In this document: one piece after another, positions 28,584 to 38,701 of the stretch
Position numbering within the stretch: the first letter of the stretch is position 1
How the letters are laid out: every line of letters begins with the position of its first letter
Source of the DNA: Gammaproteobacteria bacterium
Lineage (GTDB): Bacteria; Pseudomonadota; Gammaproteobacteria; GRL18
DNA: 64,000 bases
Reading direction: 5' to 3'
Assembly: GCA_016744995.1 (NCBI GenBank)
Contig: JADGDG010000005.1
Location: forward strand, 62,001-126,000
The notes under the pieces: model-generated
What the model saw: only the letters and a program-made list of their open reading frames with translations
What the model was told of the DNA's origin: nothing
Database searches by the model: none
Position numbers and translations under genes: made by a program

Positions 28584-28965
28584 TGTTAATAACTCATTAA
28601 TCCATTAAATCCAGGAAGGCTTAACTTAGCACCTGTTGAGCTCTTGCTCACTGCCAATCAAGCTGATTCAATCAGTATTCTTATGTAAATAATAGTCTTT
28701 TTCTTATTGTTATTTATCCTCTTTATTTCTTTGCCCATAAAAATATAGCTCCTGATAAGTCACTACTAAGTAGTATTACGTATTTGTTCATATTTATTTT
28801 TTGTTTGCAAGTCATGATAATGTATAAAAATGAAATGACTTACAATAGATTGCATTCTAAAAAATCTCATCTGAATAGATAAAACTATTCTATTCGCTTG
28901 CATGAAGTTTATATCTTTGTGGGAATTGTGTTAGTTGTCAGGTGAAAAATAGTGATGAATTTAAG
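28584..28965. other. Gap upstream of the peroxidase gene
   Basis: About 380 bases, A+T-rich. No recognised FixJ or sigma-54 site, repeat or hairpin could be supported. It probably holds the promoter of the peroxidase/GGDEF-EAL pair. Confidence 0.35.
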
Positions 28966-29991
28966 ATGAAGCCGAATAAAATTATATTAAATACTACTAT
29001 TATAATCTTTGTGAATTTATTGTTTTTTGGAGTTATTTTATCTTTTTCAGAGAGTTCTGCCAGTATTGAAAAAATTCTGATAGATGAAGCTAATATTATC
29101 AATTTTGATCCAAGAGTCTTTCATCCTGTTAAAAAGCCACTTAATCTGAATCCAGATGAAATATCCCTTGGTGAGCGTTTATTTAATGATAAAAGATTCT
29201 CCAGAGATAATACTATTTCTTGTGCAACTTGTCATGACTTTAAAAAAGGTGGTGCTGATGGTAAGCGCACCGCAATTGGTATTGAAGGTAAAGTAGGAAC
29301 ACTCAACACTCCAACTGTATTTAATAGTAGCTTAAATTTTACCCAATTTTGGGATGGTCGTGCTTTGACCTTAGAGTCTCAAGTTAAAGGCCCCGTCCAT
29401 AATCCTGTTGAAATGGATTCAAACTGGAATAAGGTTCTATCAAAATTACGTCTTGATGATAACTATGTCAAGTTGTTCAATAGCCTTTATCCTGATGGTT
29501 TAACTATTAATAATATTGTAAATGCTATTAGTGTTTTTGAACGCTCGCTTATTTCAATGAATTCTAAATTTGATCAATATTTAAGTGGTGAACAGGATGC
29601 ATTAACGATAAAGCAAAAAAAAGGCATGGCACGTTTTATGATGTATGGCTGCCATAGTTGCCATCAAGGCGTTAATATTGGCGGTAACATGTTCCAACGT
29701 CTGGGAGTGATGGAAGACTATTATAATGAAAAAAATACCAATCAGGCTGATCTGGGTAGATATAATATTACTAAAAAGGATGAAGACAGATTTGTATTTA
29801 AAGTACCTGGTTTACGAAATGTGGCTGTAACACCACCTTATCTTCACAATGGTTCAATTGATAAACTTGAAGATGTGGTTTCTTTAATGGGAAGATATCA
29901 ACTAGGTCGCAATTTGCCGGATGAGGATATTGATAGTATTACTGAATTCCTTAAAAGTTTAACTGGTGAATGGAAGGGTAAATCTCTGTGA
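28966..29991 (+). CDS. Di-haem cytochrome c peroxidase (CcpA/MauG family)
   Basis: 341 residues from the ATG at 28966, where the N-terminus looks like a signal peptide or anchor (MKPNKIILNTTIIIFVNLLF); a GTG at 28942 would add eight polar residues. Two CxxCH haem sites are present: SCATCHDFKKGG (about residue 90) and GCHSCHQGVNIGG (about 235). The family segments LNTPTVFNSSLN, QFWDGRALTLESQ and RNVAVTPPYLHNG are clear. It reduces hydrogen peroxide in the periplasm using cytochrome c. Its stop overlaps the next gene's start. Confidence 0.92.
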   Translation: MKPNKIILNTTIIIFVNLLFFGVILSFSESSASIEKILIDEANIINFDPRVFHPVKKPLNLNPDEISLGERLFNDKRFSRDNTISCATCHDFKKGGADGKRTAIGIEGKVGTLNTPTVFNSSLNFTQFWDGRALTLESQVKGPVHNPVEMDSNWNKVLSKLRLDDNYVKLFNSLYPDGLTINNIVNAISVFERSLISMNSKFDQYLSGEQDALTIKQKKGMARFMMYGCHSCHQGVNIGGNMFQRLGVMEDYYNEKNTNQADLGRYNITKKDEDRFVFKVPGLRNVAVTPPYLHNGSIDKLEDVVSLMGRYQLGRNLPDEDIDSITEFLKSLTGEWKGKSL

Positions 29992-32900
29992 TGATATATC
30001 TTTCCGATACACTAAAGAAGTTAAATGTTCCTGTGAAACCAGTTTCTTTATCAACGGTAGTCAGCATTGTATTTGGTGTGGGTGGTATTTTTATTCTGAC
30101 CTGGTTGTATATTAATTCTAATTCAGTCTCTATGACTGATTATAATAATTATACTCAACAACTTCGTGACTTAAGAAAAGTAGATGCTAGTATTAATACT
30201 GAGCTGTTATCAGAAAATGCTGGCCTTTCAAATAATTATGATGCTTTAACCAGTCACAGTAGAAACTTAATGGTGATTAATGAGTCTCTGTCTTCTCCTC
30301 CTGAATTCCTTTTATCAAGTGATTATTCAAAACTGGTGAAACAAACTTCTATCATTCAATCTATGATAAATAATAAACTTCAACTTATTAATATTTATAA
30401 AAGTAAAGCATCAATTCTGCGTAATTCCAGAGTGTTTTTCCGCAAGGTTTCAAATGAATTAATTGACTTGAAACCGAAAACCACATTCAAATTACAATAT
30501 TATGTTCGTTACATGTTAAATTTTATGCAAGTTCATGAACAAGACAGCTTTTTTAATAATAATATAATTGAAAAATTGAATTTTGCGCAAAGCAATTTAA
30601 CAGTGTTGGAAAGTGAAAATTATGATCATCAAGTTATGAATAACCTTGTCCGTCATGGAAATATCATCAAAGAGTACGTACCCCTCATTGAAAACAATCT
30701 ACGTTCAATTCTTAATTTGCCAATTTCTGATCAGATCACTAAGTTGCTAAATAATCATACAGAAGGATATCAAAATGCACTTTTTTTGGCAAACCGATAT
30801 CGTATTGGACTTTATTTTATTGCTATTTTACTGACTGCTTATCTGGTGAATGTGTTTATTCGTCTTAAGCTTACTCGGCAAACATTACACAAAACATATA
30901 GTGAATTAGTAGAACGTTATGAAAGTCAAAAGGTTTTTGAAAAAAGATTACAAATCCGTGATATTGCTTTTAATCATGCTCTGGAAGGCATAATGATCAC
31001 GGATGATAGAGAAATCATTATTGATGTTAATCCTGCATTTAGTCGTATTACAGGATACAAACGCGAAAATGTCATTGGCAATACTCCAGGTATCCTCAGT
31101 TCTGGTCGTCATGATAGTAAATTTTATTTAACTATGCGAGAAAATATCACTAGAAATGGATATTGGCGTGGGGAAATTTGGAATCGTAATCAAGCTGGAA
31201 AAATCTATCCAGAAAATCTTTCTATCTGTTCTGTACTGGATGCAGAAAGTAAAATATCTAATTTTGTTGCAGTCTTTTCTGATATAAGTGTGCTTAAGCA
31301 ACAGGAAAAGAAGTTACATAAAATGGCATATTATGATTCTTTGACAGAACTGCCTAACCGTGTATTGTTAAGGGATCGTTTAAATCAGTCAATTATTCAG
31401 TGCCAGCGCACTCAATCATTTATGGCTGTGTGCTACCTTGATCTTGATGGTTTTAAGCCTATTAACGATATCCATGGACATGAATCAGGTGATCGCCTGC
31501 TGATGGAAATTTCTAATCGTTTAAAGAATCTTTTACGACGAGGTGATACAGTTGCACGCTTAGGTGGTGATGAGTTTGTTTATATTTTTATAGGCTTGAA
31601 AAAAAATACAGATTTTGAACCAGCTATTCACCGTTTGCTGAAATATATTAAACAACCGATAGTAATCAATAAAAATTGGTTGTCTATTTCAGCTAGTATA
31701 GGTGTGGCCATCTATCCAGATGATAATTGTGATGCAGATGGATTATTACGTCATGCTGATTTGGCGATGTATCAGGCTAAACAGATGGGAAAAAATAGAT
31801 TTTGTTTGTTTGATCATGAAAAAGATACCTCCTTACGCAGTAATTACTTGTTAACCTCAACAATTAAAAGTGCTTTAGAAAACAATGAATTTGTGCTTTT
31901 TTATCAACCAAAGGTTGATATGAGGAAGGGAATTGTTATAGGCATGGAAGCTTTAATTCGTTGGCAGCATCCTGAAAATGGTTTGATTTTTCCAGATGAA
32001 TTCTTACCTATCGTAGAAGATCATGAAATAATCATTGATATTGGTAAATGGGTTATTCTAACTGTAATGAAACAATTAGATTATTGGCAATCAGAAGGTT
32101 TGTCTATTCCTGTAAGTGTTAATTTATCAGGTCATCAATTATTGGACATGAATTTTGTATTATTTTTAGCTGAAGCTCTGGATAAATATCCAATGATAAG
32201 TGCAAATAATCTTGAATTGGAAATTTTAGAAACTACTGCATTAGGTGACATTTACAATGTCACAAGGATCATCAGTGAATGCATGAAACTTGGTGTGATC
32301 TTTGCTATAGATGATTTTGGGACAGGCTATTCATCTATAACCTACCTTAAAAAATTACCAGCCTCTGTATTAAAAATTGATCGAAGTTTTGTTCAGGACT
32401 TAGATGACCCGGAAAATTTAGCCATTATTAAAGGTATTATGGGCCTGGCTGAAATTTTTCAAATGAAAGTGATAGCTGAGGGTGTAGAAACCATTGAACA
32501 TGGAAAAATTTTAATGCAAGTTGGGTGTTATATTGCTCAAGGCTATGTGATTTCAAAACCAATTCCTGCAGAAAAAATACTTCTTTGGATTAAAGAATGG
32601 CAGCCCCACCCAACCTGGAAGTCAATGGGTGAAGTTTGTTGGTCTGATAAGGATTTTCCTATATTATTAGCTGAGCTTGAGCATGGATATTGGATCACAT
32701 TATTACTTAATGCAGTTAGTAGTGGAAATTTTAATGGCTATAAAAATGTCAATATCTTTGAAAACTGTTATTTTGGAAAGTGGTTTTATGGTTGTGGTCA
32801 TAAGAATTACAGCCATAAAAAGCTTTTTCAGCAGTTAGAGTACCCACATAAGCGTATGCATGAGATAGCCTTAAGGATGGAAAGTTATATCCAGAATTCA

Positions 32901-32993
32901 CAGGCTCATCGTGCTAAAGAACTTATTCCAGATTTGTTAAAACAACGAAATGAAATTGTTAATTTATTAAAAAGTCTGGGGAGTGAAATTTAA
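29991..32993 (+). CDS. PAS-GGDEF-EAL cyclic-di-GMP protein with C-terminal CZB domain
   Basis: 1000 residues from ATG 29991 (GTG 29988 is also possible), preceded by GGAAGGG. Two membrane helices (about 20-38 and 270-290) bracket a helical periplasmic sensor; a PAS domain follows (about 320-435). The GGDEF domain keeps an intact RLGGDEFVY motif (about 523) and the EAL domain keeps MEALIRWQHP and DDFGTGYSS, so both activities are possible. The last 110 residues form a CZB zinc domain (LEHGYWITLL, NCYFGKWFYG, YPHKRMHEIA). It overlaps the peroxidase stop, suggesting a joint response to oxidants. Confidence 0.9.
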   Translation: MIYLSDTLKKLNVPVKPVSLSTVVSIVFGVGGIFILTWLYINSNSVSMTDYNNYTQQLRDLRKVDASINTELLSENAGLSNNYDALTSHSRNLMVINESLSSPPEFLLSSDYSKLVKQTSIIQSMINNKLQLINIYKSKASILRNSRVFFRKVSNELIDLKPKTTFKLQYYVRYMLNFMQVHEQDSFFNNNIIEKLNFAQSNLTVLESENYDHQVMNNLVRHGNIIKEYVPLIENNLRSILNLPISDQITKLLNNHTEGYQNALFLANRYRIGLYFIAILLTAYLVNVFIRLKLTRQTLHKTYSELVERYESQKVFEKRLQIRDIAFNHALEGIMITDDREIIIDVNPAFSRITGYKRENVIGNTPGILSSGRHDSKFYLTMRENITRNGYWRGEIWNRNQAGKIYPENLSICSVLDAESKISNFVAVFSDISVLKQQEKKLHKMAYYDSLTELPNRVLLRDRLNQSIIQCQRTQSFMAVCYLDLDGFKPINDIHGHESGDRLLMEISNRLKNLLRRGDTVARLGGDEFVYIFIGLKKNTDFEPAIHRLLKYIKQPIVINKNWLSISASIGVAIYPDDNCDADGLLRHADLAMYQAKQMGKNRFCLFDHEKDTSLRSNYLLTSTIKSALENNEFVLFYQPKVDMRKGIVIGMEALIRWQHPENGLIFPDEFLPIVEDHEIIIDIGKWVILTVMKQLDYWQSEGLSIPVSVNLSGHQLLDMNFVLFLAEALDKYPMISANNLELEILETTALGDIYNVTRIISECMKLGVIFAIDDFGTGYSSITYLKKLPASVLKIDRSFVQDLDDPENLAIIKGIMGLAEIFQMKVIAEGVETIEHGKILMQVGCYIAQGYVISKPIPAEKILLWIKEWQPHPTWKSMGEVCWSDKDFPILLAELEHGYWITLLLNAVSSGNFNGYKNVNIFENCYFGKWFYGCGHKNYSHKKLFQQLEYPHKRMHEIALRMESYIQNSQAHRAKELIPDLLKQRNEIVNLLKSLGSEI

Positions 32994-33087
32994 TAAAAAA
33001 ATCCATTAAAGTTAAAAGCCAACTGACATTGGCGGGCTGGATGTGAAATGAAATCTATGAGACCACTTTCATAAATAAGGCGAGTGA

Positions 33088-33166
33088 TGAGATGGGTGCC
33101 CAAGCTTACAAGACTCGTAATGCAGCATACTTACTCTTAAGAGGAACATCCATCTCACTTTTTTCT
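33088..33166 (+). terminator. Possible terminator between convergent genes
   Basis: TGAGATGG at 33088-33095 can pair with CCATCTCA at 33150-33157, directly followed by CTTTTTTCT. The loop is long (about 54 bases) and contains smaller pairings, so this is tentative. It would end the GGDEF-EAL transcript. Confidence 0.35.
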
Positions 33167-33189
33167 ATGCCTTTATTGTAGACTAATTT

Positions 33190-33645
33190 CTAACTGCTCC
33201 AGAGACGCTCGAACCATGACTTCTTTTTTAATGCTGGCAGTGTGCCTGCTGCAAGAAAAAATCCGGAGTATTGCATATCTTCTTCCAAAATGTGTTTTGA
33301 CAACCATGACTTAAGAAAGTGCATCAATTCAAAACTAATGGCCGTATGCCCTGAACTTACCTTTTCATGAAGTTCAATAACGTGTTCAAGCAGTTCATCA
33401 TGGATATCTTTATGCTCATCATATCCCGGATAGTTAAGAATACGCATCAGGCTTTCTTCAACAGCAAAGTGTATCTTTGTATAGTCAGCCAACTCTGTGA
33501 GTATACCAATAACTTCTTCACTGCCATGTTTATCTTCTATTGCATTGTGCATACGGTTAATTAAAGCAATTAGAACTTTATGCTGTTCATTAATCTCTTC
33601 AATTCCAACACTTAATTCATCTGTCCACTCAATAAAATTACCCAT
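33190..33645 (-). CDS. Bacteriohemerythrin
   Basis: 151 residues, single domain. All di-iron ligands are seen: H22 (INEQHKVL), H59 and E63 (KIHFAVEESLM), H78 and H82 (YDEHKDIHDELL), H118 and D123 (SKHILEEDMQY). The N-terminal Trp-Thr (EWTDELSVGI) is typical. It binds O2 reversibly in the cytoplasm; in methanotrophs such proteins are proposed to carry oxygen or protect oxygen-sensitive enzymes. The ribosome binding site AAAGGA precedes the ATG. It is convergent with the GGDEF-EAL gene and is the last gene before the nif island. Confidence 0.93.
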   Translation of the reverse strand: MGNFIEWTDELSVGIEEINEQHKVLIALINRMHNAIEDKHGSEEVIGILTELADYTKIHFAVEESLMRILNYPGYDEHKDIHDELLEHVIELHEKVSSGHTAISFELMHFLKSWLSKHILEEDMQYSGFFLAAGTLPALKKKSWFERLWSS

Positions 33646-34087
33646 AATTTATTTTCCTTTAATGCAGTTAATGATCTAAAAAAAATTATATAAAAGTGCA
33701 TTTTTTAATGATTTATTATTCATTTTCTCTTTTAAGATTTAGTAATCAAAAAAAATATGAATAGTTGTTAGTACAGAGTCCCCTTTTTTAAAATAGTTAC
33801 TAATGAAATGATTTTGATTACATCATTTATTAAGATATATGCAGATCTAAAATTAGTTATTTACATTGGTAAAAATTAATTTTTATTGACAGCGCTTGTT
33901 AATGAAAATGCTTTTAAGTTGTTGATAATAATGCATTTAATGTTTCATTGTATACTGTGTATGATACAGTTCTTATTTCTCATATAGAAGGTGATCCAAT
34001 ACGTAGGAATACGTACGTACTCAAGTTGAATTTATATGGATTTATATCACCTTAGACTGCTCTATTCCTGACATATATTATCAACAT
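33646..34087. other. Gap between hemerythrin and the nifE control region
   Basis: About 440 bases of A+T-rich sequence with no gene. A partly palindromic CTGTGTATGATACAG lies around 33954-33968; it is one base shorter than a LexA box and is not assigned. Confidence 0.4.
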
Positions 34088-34103
34088 TGTCGTATTTGCT
34101 ACA
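34088..34103. promoter_or_regulatory. NifA upstream activator site for nifE
   Basis: TGT CGTATTTGCT ACA, a perfect TGT-N10-ACA palindrome, 35 bases before the -24/-12 promoter. Confidence 0.85.
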
Positions 34104-34138
34104 ATCTACATTTCTTATAAAACAGCAACTTATAAATG

Positions 34139-34154
34139 TGGCATGTTGTTTGCT
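34139..34154 (+). promoter_or_regulatory. Sigma-54 (-24/-12) promoter of the nifE operon
   Basis: TGGCAT-GTTGT-TTGCT matches the RpoN consensus (GG-N10-GC). The predicted start near 34166 gives a leader of about 36 bases before nifE. Confidence 0.9.
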
Positions 34155-34201
34155 GTGTAGAACTTGTATAGATAATTCAATATCAACAGAGATGTCATAG
34201 A

Positions 34202-35620
34202 ATGAAACAAAAAGATATCGCTGCTCTTCTTGATGAGCCAGCCTGTGTACATAACAAAAAATCAAAATCAGGTTGTGCTAAACCTAAACCTGGTGCAACT
34301 GCTGGCGGTTGTGCTTTTGATGGTGCACAGATAGCCCTGTTACCTATTGCTGATGTTGCTCATATTATCCATGGTTCAATCGCTTGTGCCGGGAGTTCCT
34401 GGGATAATCGTGGAACTCGTTCGAGCGGGTCATGTCTTTTTCGTCTGGGGATGACTACAGATTTAACCGAACAGGATATTATTATGGGACGAAGTGAGAA
34501 ACGTTTGTTTCATTCTATTAAGCAGGTTATTGAAAGTTATCATCCTGTTGCCGTCTTTGTTTATAACACCTGTATTCCTGCATTGATTGGTGATGATATT
34601 GATGCAATTTGTAAATCTGCGGCTGAACGTTGGGGAACACCAGTTGTTCCAATTGATGCTGCTGGATTCTACGGCACAAAAAATCTGGGTAATCGTATAG
34701 CAGGGGAGTCCATGGTAAAGTATGTTTGTGGTACTCGTGAACCCTACACACTTCCAGAATCTGTAAGAAATGGTTTGATAAAAACACACGATATTAATCT
34801 GATTGGTGAATATAATATTGCTGGTGAATTATGGCATGTTTTGCCTTTACTTGATGAGTTAGGGCTGCGAGTACTTTGTTCGCTTTCAGGTGATTCTCGT
34901 TATCATGAAGTACAGACTATGCATCGTGCTGAAGTTAATATGATGGTTTGTTCCAAAGCAATGATTAATGTTGCTCGTCAATTAAAAGATGCTTTTGGCA
35001 GTCCCTGGTTTGAAGGTAGTTTTTATGGTATTCGAGATGTATCACAAGCATTACGTGACTTTTCTCGATTGATTGATGATGCTGAATTGACTCAACGCAC
35101 AGAGGCATTAATACAACGTGAAGAAGCTTTAATCGATGCGAAGTTATCTCCCTGGCGTGAAAAACTAAAAGGAAAAAAAGTACTGCTTTATACCGGAGGA
35201 GTAAAGTCATGGTCTGTTATTGCTGCTCTTCAGGATCTGGGGATGGAAGTAGTTGCTACCGGAACCAAAAAATCCACTGAAGAGGATAAAGCCCGTATAC
35301 GTGATTTGATGGGGAGTGATGCCGTTATGTTAGAAGATGGCAATCCCAGAGCATTGATTAATATCGTACGTAACAATGAGGTTGATATTTTAATTGCTGG
35401 TGGCCGAAATATGTATACCGCTCTCAAAGCACGTATCCCGTTTTTAGACATTAATCAGGAGCGTGAATTTGGTTATGCGGGCTATGCGGGCATGGTTGAA
35501 TTGGCTCGTCAGATGGTTTTGACAATTGAAAGCCCTATATGGTCAGCAGTCAGACAGCCTGCTAGTTGGCAGCTTATGACAAATAAGGATGAGGCTGTTA
35601 AAGAGGTGGATCATGCCTGA
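34202..35620 (+). CDS. nifE: Nitrogenase MoFe-cofactor scaffold protein NifE
   Basis: 472 residues, normal length. NifE is the alpha-like subunit of the NifEN scaffold on which the FeMo-cofactor is matured after NifB. Conserved cysteine regions are [33 protein letters not shown] and [12 protein letters not shown], with [16 protein letters not shown] and [16 protein letters not shown] later. The gene is the first of an operon under a clear sigma-54 promoter and NifA site. Its stop overlaps the nifN start. Confidence 0.97.
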   Translation: MKQKDIAALLDEPACVHNKKSKSGCAKPKPGATAGGCAFDGAQIALLPIADVAHIIHGSIACAGSSWDNRGTRSSGSCLFRLGMTTDLTEQDIIMGRSEKRLFHSIKQVIESYHPVAVFVYNTCIPALIGDDIDAICKSAAERWGTPVVPIDAAGFYGTKNLGNRIAGESMVKYVCGTREPYTLPESVRNGLIKTHDINLIGEYNIAGELWHVLPLLDELGLRVLCSLSGDSRYHEVQTMHRAEVNMMVCSKAMINVARQLKDAFGSPWFEGSFYGIRDVSQALRDFSRLIDDAELTQRTEALIQREEALIDAKLSPWREKLKGKKVLLYTGGVKSWSVIAALQDLGMEVVATGTKKSTEEDKARIRDLMGSDAVMLEDGNPRALINIVRNNEVDILIAGGRNMYTALKARIPFLDINQEREFGYAGYAGMVELARQMVLTIESPIWSAVRQPASWQLMTNKDEAVKEVDHA

Positions 35621-36995
35621 AATTTTAAAACGCAAGAAAGCACTTTCTGTCAGTCCTCTGAAAGCCAGTCAAACCATTGGTGCTGCTTTGGCATTTCTGG
35701 GCTTTCGTCATTCCATACCAATGCTGCATGGTTCTCAAGGGTGTACAGCATTTGGGAAAGTATTTTTTGTGCGTCATTTTCGTGAGCCAATTCCATTGCA
35801 AACTACCGCTATGGATCAGGTTTCTACGGTAATGGGCTCTGAGAACAGTGTAATTGAAGGTTTAAAAACCATCGCGGAAAAAAATAAACCATGTCTGATT
35901 GGTATTCCAACTACGGGTCTTTCCGAAACACAAGGCAGTGATGTCACTATGGCTGTGGCTGAATTTCGTAAAAAAAATCCTCAGTTTAGTGAGATCCCAG
36001 TGGTGCCTGTGTCCACACCTGATTATAGCGGCTGTCTTGAAAGTGGATTTGCTAAAGCATTAGAAGCAATTATTGATATGTTGGTGCCCCTTGCGGATGA
36101 AGCTGGAACCATTCCAGGAAGAAAGCATAATCAAATTAATGTTCTGGCGGCATCATTTCTCACCCCTGGTGATCTGGAAGAACTGAAAGAAATTATTGAA
36201 GCATTTGGTTTACAACCAGTATTAGTACCGGATTTATCTGATTCGCTGGACGGTCATCTTGACTCAGCTGATTTTTCATCGTTGACCATCGGTGGTACAG
36301 ATGTCTCTGAACTACTGACCTTAGGGAATGCTGCAGCAACACTTGTGGTGGGTGACTCACTTCATAAAGCAGCTGACAAACTTGAGCAGCGAACAGGTGT
36401 TGATGATTATCGTTTTGATCATTTAATGGGACTTGAGGCGACTGATCGATTGATTCAGATCTTGCACGACATATCGGGAGAACCTGTACCATATAAATTG
36501 GAACGCCAACGTGCTCAATTGCAGGATGCTATGCTGGATACGCATTTTATGCTGGGGATGACACGCTTTGCCATTGCAGTAGATCCTGACTTATTGGTTG
36601 GCCTGAGTCAGATGTTGGCAGGTGTTGGTGGTGAAATTGTTACTGCGGTTACATCAGTTAATGCCCGTAGTTTAAAGCAAGTGGTTGCCGAACAAGTAAA
36701 AGTGGGTGATCTGGAAGATCTGGAACATATGGTCAGTGATAATAAAGCAGAGCTATTGATCTCTAATTCACATGGTGTGGAAAGTGCCAAGCGACTGAAA
36801 ATACCTCTGCTGCGAGCAGGATTTCCTCAGTATGACACACTGGGAGGTTACCAAAAAACCTGGATTGCTTATCGTGGTGCCCGTCAGCTCCTATTTGAAA
36901 TAGCCAATATGTTATTGGCTTTGGAAAAAGGGAAAATACAAGCCTACCAGTCTATTTATGCTCAAAAAACTGATTTTCGAGAGCAGGTGATATGA
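35613..36995 (+). CDS. nifN: Nitrogenase cofactor scaffold protein NifN
   Basis: 460 residues from the ATG at 35613, after AGAGGTGG; a more upstream start would overlap nifE further. It is the beta-like NifEN subunit: [37 protein letters not shown] and [18 protein letters not shown] are typical, as is the FPQYDTLGG region near the C-terminus. It overlaps nifE by eight bases and nifX by four, indicating translational coupling. Confidence 0.96.
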   Translation: MPEILKRKKALSVSPLKASQTIGAALAFLGFRHSIPMLHGSQGCTAFGKVFFVRHFREPIPLQTTAMDQVSTVMGSENSVIEGLKTIAEKNKPCLIGIPTTGLSETQGSDVTMAVAEFRKKNPQFSEIPVVPVSTPDYSGCLESGFAKALEAIIDMLVPLADEAGTIPGRKHNQINVLAASFLTPGDLEELKEIIEAFGLQPVLVPDLSDSLDGHLDSADFSSLTIGGTDVSELLTLGNAAATLVVGDSLHKAADKLEQRTGVDDYRFDHLMGLEATDRLIQILHDISGEPVPYKLERQRAQLQDAMLDTHFMLGMTRFAIAVDPDLLVGLSQMLAGVGGEIVTAVTSVNARSLKQVVAEQVKVGDLEDLEHMVSDNKAELLISNSHGVESAKRLKIPLLRAGFPQYDTLGGYQKTWIAYRGARQLLFEIANMLLALEKGKIQAYQSIYAQKTDFREQVI

Positions 36996-37477
36996 CCCTG
37001 CAGCGACGATTACAATTAATAGGACATCACCAGGATGAACAATGGATGAAGACTGCTTTGAAAGTAGCTTTTGCTACAAAAGGTATGAAGTATGTTGATC
37101 AACATTTTGGTGCTGCTAAGACATTTGCTTTGTATGCCGTTGATCAAGAAAAATTTTGTCTAATTGAAGTCACTGAATTTGATGATTTGTCCATGGATGG
37201 TAATGAAGACAAACTGGTGGCAAAAATTTCTGCTCTGGAAGGATGTATTGCAATATACACTCAGGCGATTGGGGCCTCTGCAATGAATCAGCTTAAGGCA
37301 AAAAAAATTCAACCAGTAAAAGTTTCATCGGATGTTAAAATTACGGCGTTATTAAAAGCTCTGCAAGAAGAATTAATTCAGGGGCCGGGTAGTTGGTTGG
37401 CTAAAGCAATTGCAAATACTTCGCCTACTGATCCTTCTCGCTTTGATGATATGGAAGAAGAAGGCTGGGAGGAATAA
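36992..37477 (+). CDS. nifX: FeMo-cofactor carrier/biosynthesis protein NifX
   Basis: 161 residues. KVAFATKGMKYVDQHFGAAK is the signature of the NifX/NafY/NifB-C-terminal cofactor-binding fold. NifX carries NifB-co or VK-cluster to and from NifEN. A C-terminal acidic tail (RFDDMEEEGWEE) is present. The ATG overlaps the nifN stop (ATGA), with AGGTG upstream. Confidence 0.93.
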   Translation: MTLQRRLQLIGHHQDEQWMKTALKVAFATKGMKYVDQHFGAAKTFALYAVDQEKFCLIEVTEFDDLSMDGNEDKLVAKISALEGCIAIYTQAIGASAMNQLKAKKIQPVKVSSDVKITALLKALQEELIQGPGSWLAKAIANTSPTDPSRFDDMEEEGWEE

Positions 37478-37483
37478 TACTGT

Positions 37484-37936
37484 ATGTTGGAAGTGATTGC
37501 ATTAGTTGTAAAATCAGATCCCAATGAGATTGATGTGGAAACAGAAGTTTGCAGCAGTTGTGTTCATTGTTCCAAAAGCAGTCATTGCGGTACATCGGAG
37601 TTAGCAAAATTATTTTCTGCAAGACGTAATCAAGTACAACTAAAAAATACATTGGGAGCTAAAACAGGTGAAAAAGTCATAATAGGTATGCCAGATGAAC
37701 TGCTTGTCAGAGCTGCAATTCTTGCCTATTTATTACCATTGCTTCTTATGATATTTATGACGATTTTAGCTAATGCAACAGGAGTAAGTGAAGCTTATCA
37801 AAGCTTATTTGGACTGTGTGGTCTGATTATTGGGTTTATCTTCGTTCGTTGGAAAACCAGTGGCGGGGCCTTGCAAGATTACTTCAAACCAAGATTGTTA
37901 CGGATGGCCGATCAGTCTGTAGTAATTTTTAAGTAA
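37484..37936 (+). CDS. RseC/MucC-family membrane protein in the nif operon
   Basis: 150 residues. N-terminal soluble part has a cysteine cluster (VCSSCVHCSKSSHCGTSELA) and two membrane helices follow (about 85-105 and 108-125). This is the RseC layout, known from the SoxR-reducing system where RseC works with Rnf-type electron transport; E. coli RseC also acts on sigma-E. In a nif operon it may help the Rnf complex encoded at the window's right end deliver electrons. It begins six bases after nifX. Confidence 0.82.
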   Translation: MLEVIALVVKSDPNEIDVETEVCSSCVHCSKSSHCGTSELAKLFSARRNQVQLKNTLGAKTGEKVIIGMPDELLVRAAILAYLLPLLLMIFMTILANATGVSEAYQSLFGLCGLIIGFIFVRWKTSGGALQDYFKPRLLRMADQSVVIFK

Positions 37937-37984
37937 TAGTTACACATAATTATGAAAAAAATATTAATACTTAAGGGATAATTT

Positions 37985-38458
37985 ATGAGTGAATTAGAAT
38001 TAGTAATAAGTGATGATGATCCAGTGATAGAAACTGACTTTGCAACAGAAATGATCCGTCAAATGCGTGCTGTTGACAGCTATGGTACCTATGATAATTG
38101 GTCAAAAGCAAAAATACTCGATCCATTTATATTGACCAAAGATAGAAAACGTGAAATTCCTGTAGTTGGTGATCCGGATGAAGTTGTCATGTCTCGAGTG
38201 AAAGCATTTTATAATGCAATTTCAGCAATGATTGAAAAAGAATGTGGTCAGATGGCTGTCCCCATGCTTAATTTAAGTCATGAAGGTTTTGGAAGGGTAT
38301 TAATATCAGTTGATAAACTAATTGTGGTTGATAAAATTCTCAGGGATGTCCATCGTTTTGGTTTTCCAAGCTTATCAAAAATGAAAGATGAAGCGGATAA
38401 ATTACTTTCAGTTGCCGTTGAAATTATTGGTCTTCATCCAAAAGCTGCAGGTATGTAA
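37985..38458 (+). CDS. NifX-associated protein (DUF269 family)
   Basis: 157 residues. Family features are FATEMIRQMRAVDSYGTYDNW, the WSKAKILDPFILTKDRKREI segment and the C-terminal helices. This protein follows nifX in nearly all Mo-nitrogenase clusters; its function is not established, but it is thought to act in cofactor maturation. A good ribosome binding site (AAGGGA) precedes it. Confidence 0.93.
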   Translation: MSELELVISDDDPVIETDFATEMIRQMRAVDSYGTYDNWSKAKILDPFILTKDRKREIPVVGDPDEVVMSRVKAFYNAISAMIEKECGQMAVPMLNLSHEGFGRVLISVDKLIVVDKILRDVHRFGFPSLSKMKDEADKLLSVAVEIIGLHPKAAGM

Positions 38459-38470
38459 AGGAGAATAATA

Positions 38471-38701
38471 ATGACACCGGATGACTTTAATATTATGCAA
38501 AAATCAGTCAGAAAAGCAAAACGTATTGCTTCAGAAAAAGCGGGAGAAATGCACGATCTGGTGGAGGACCGATTACCATCAGCATTCGAAGAAATCCCTA
38601 AGTTAGCTCAGGAAACTTATGATGCTTGTCTTTTATGGTCAAAAGCTGAGGCTGAGTTTCAAGAGGTTCAGAATAAACTGAGTAAAGGATATAAAGGATG
38701 A
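38471..38701 (+). CDS. Small nif-associated helical protein (DUF683 / CCE_0567 family)
   Basis: 76 residues, an antiparallel helical hairpin by appearance. Homologues always follow the DUF269 gene; a cyanobacterial member is reported as a small metal-binding protein. AGGAG precedes the ATG. Its end overlaps the ferredoxin start by four bases. Confidence 0.88.
   Translation: MTPDDFNIMQKSVRKAKRIASEKAGEMHDLVEDRLPSAFEEIPKLAQETYDACLLWSKAEAEFQEVQNKLSKGYKG

Noticed and set aside
33954..33968. LexA-like palindrome CTGTGTATGATACAG
   Set aside because: Spacing between CTG and CAG is nine bases, not ten, and no SOS gene is adjacent.
37055..37075. TTTGCTACAAAA inside nifX, similar to the NifA half-site
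   Set aside because: The left half is AGT, not TGT, it is within coding sequence and there is no promoter after it.
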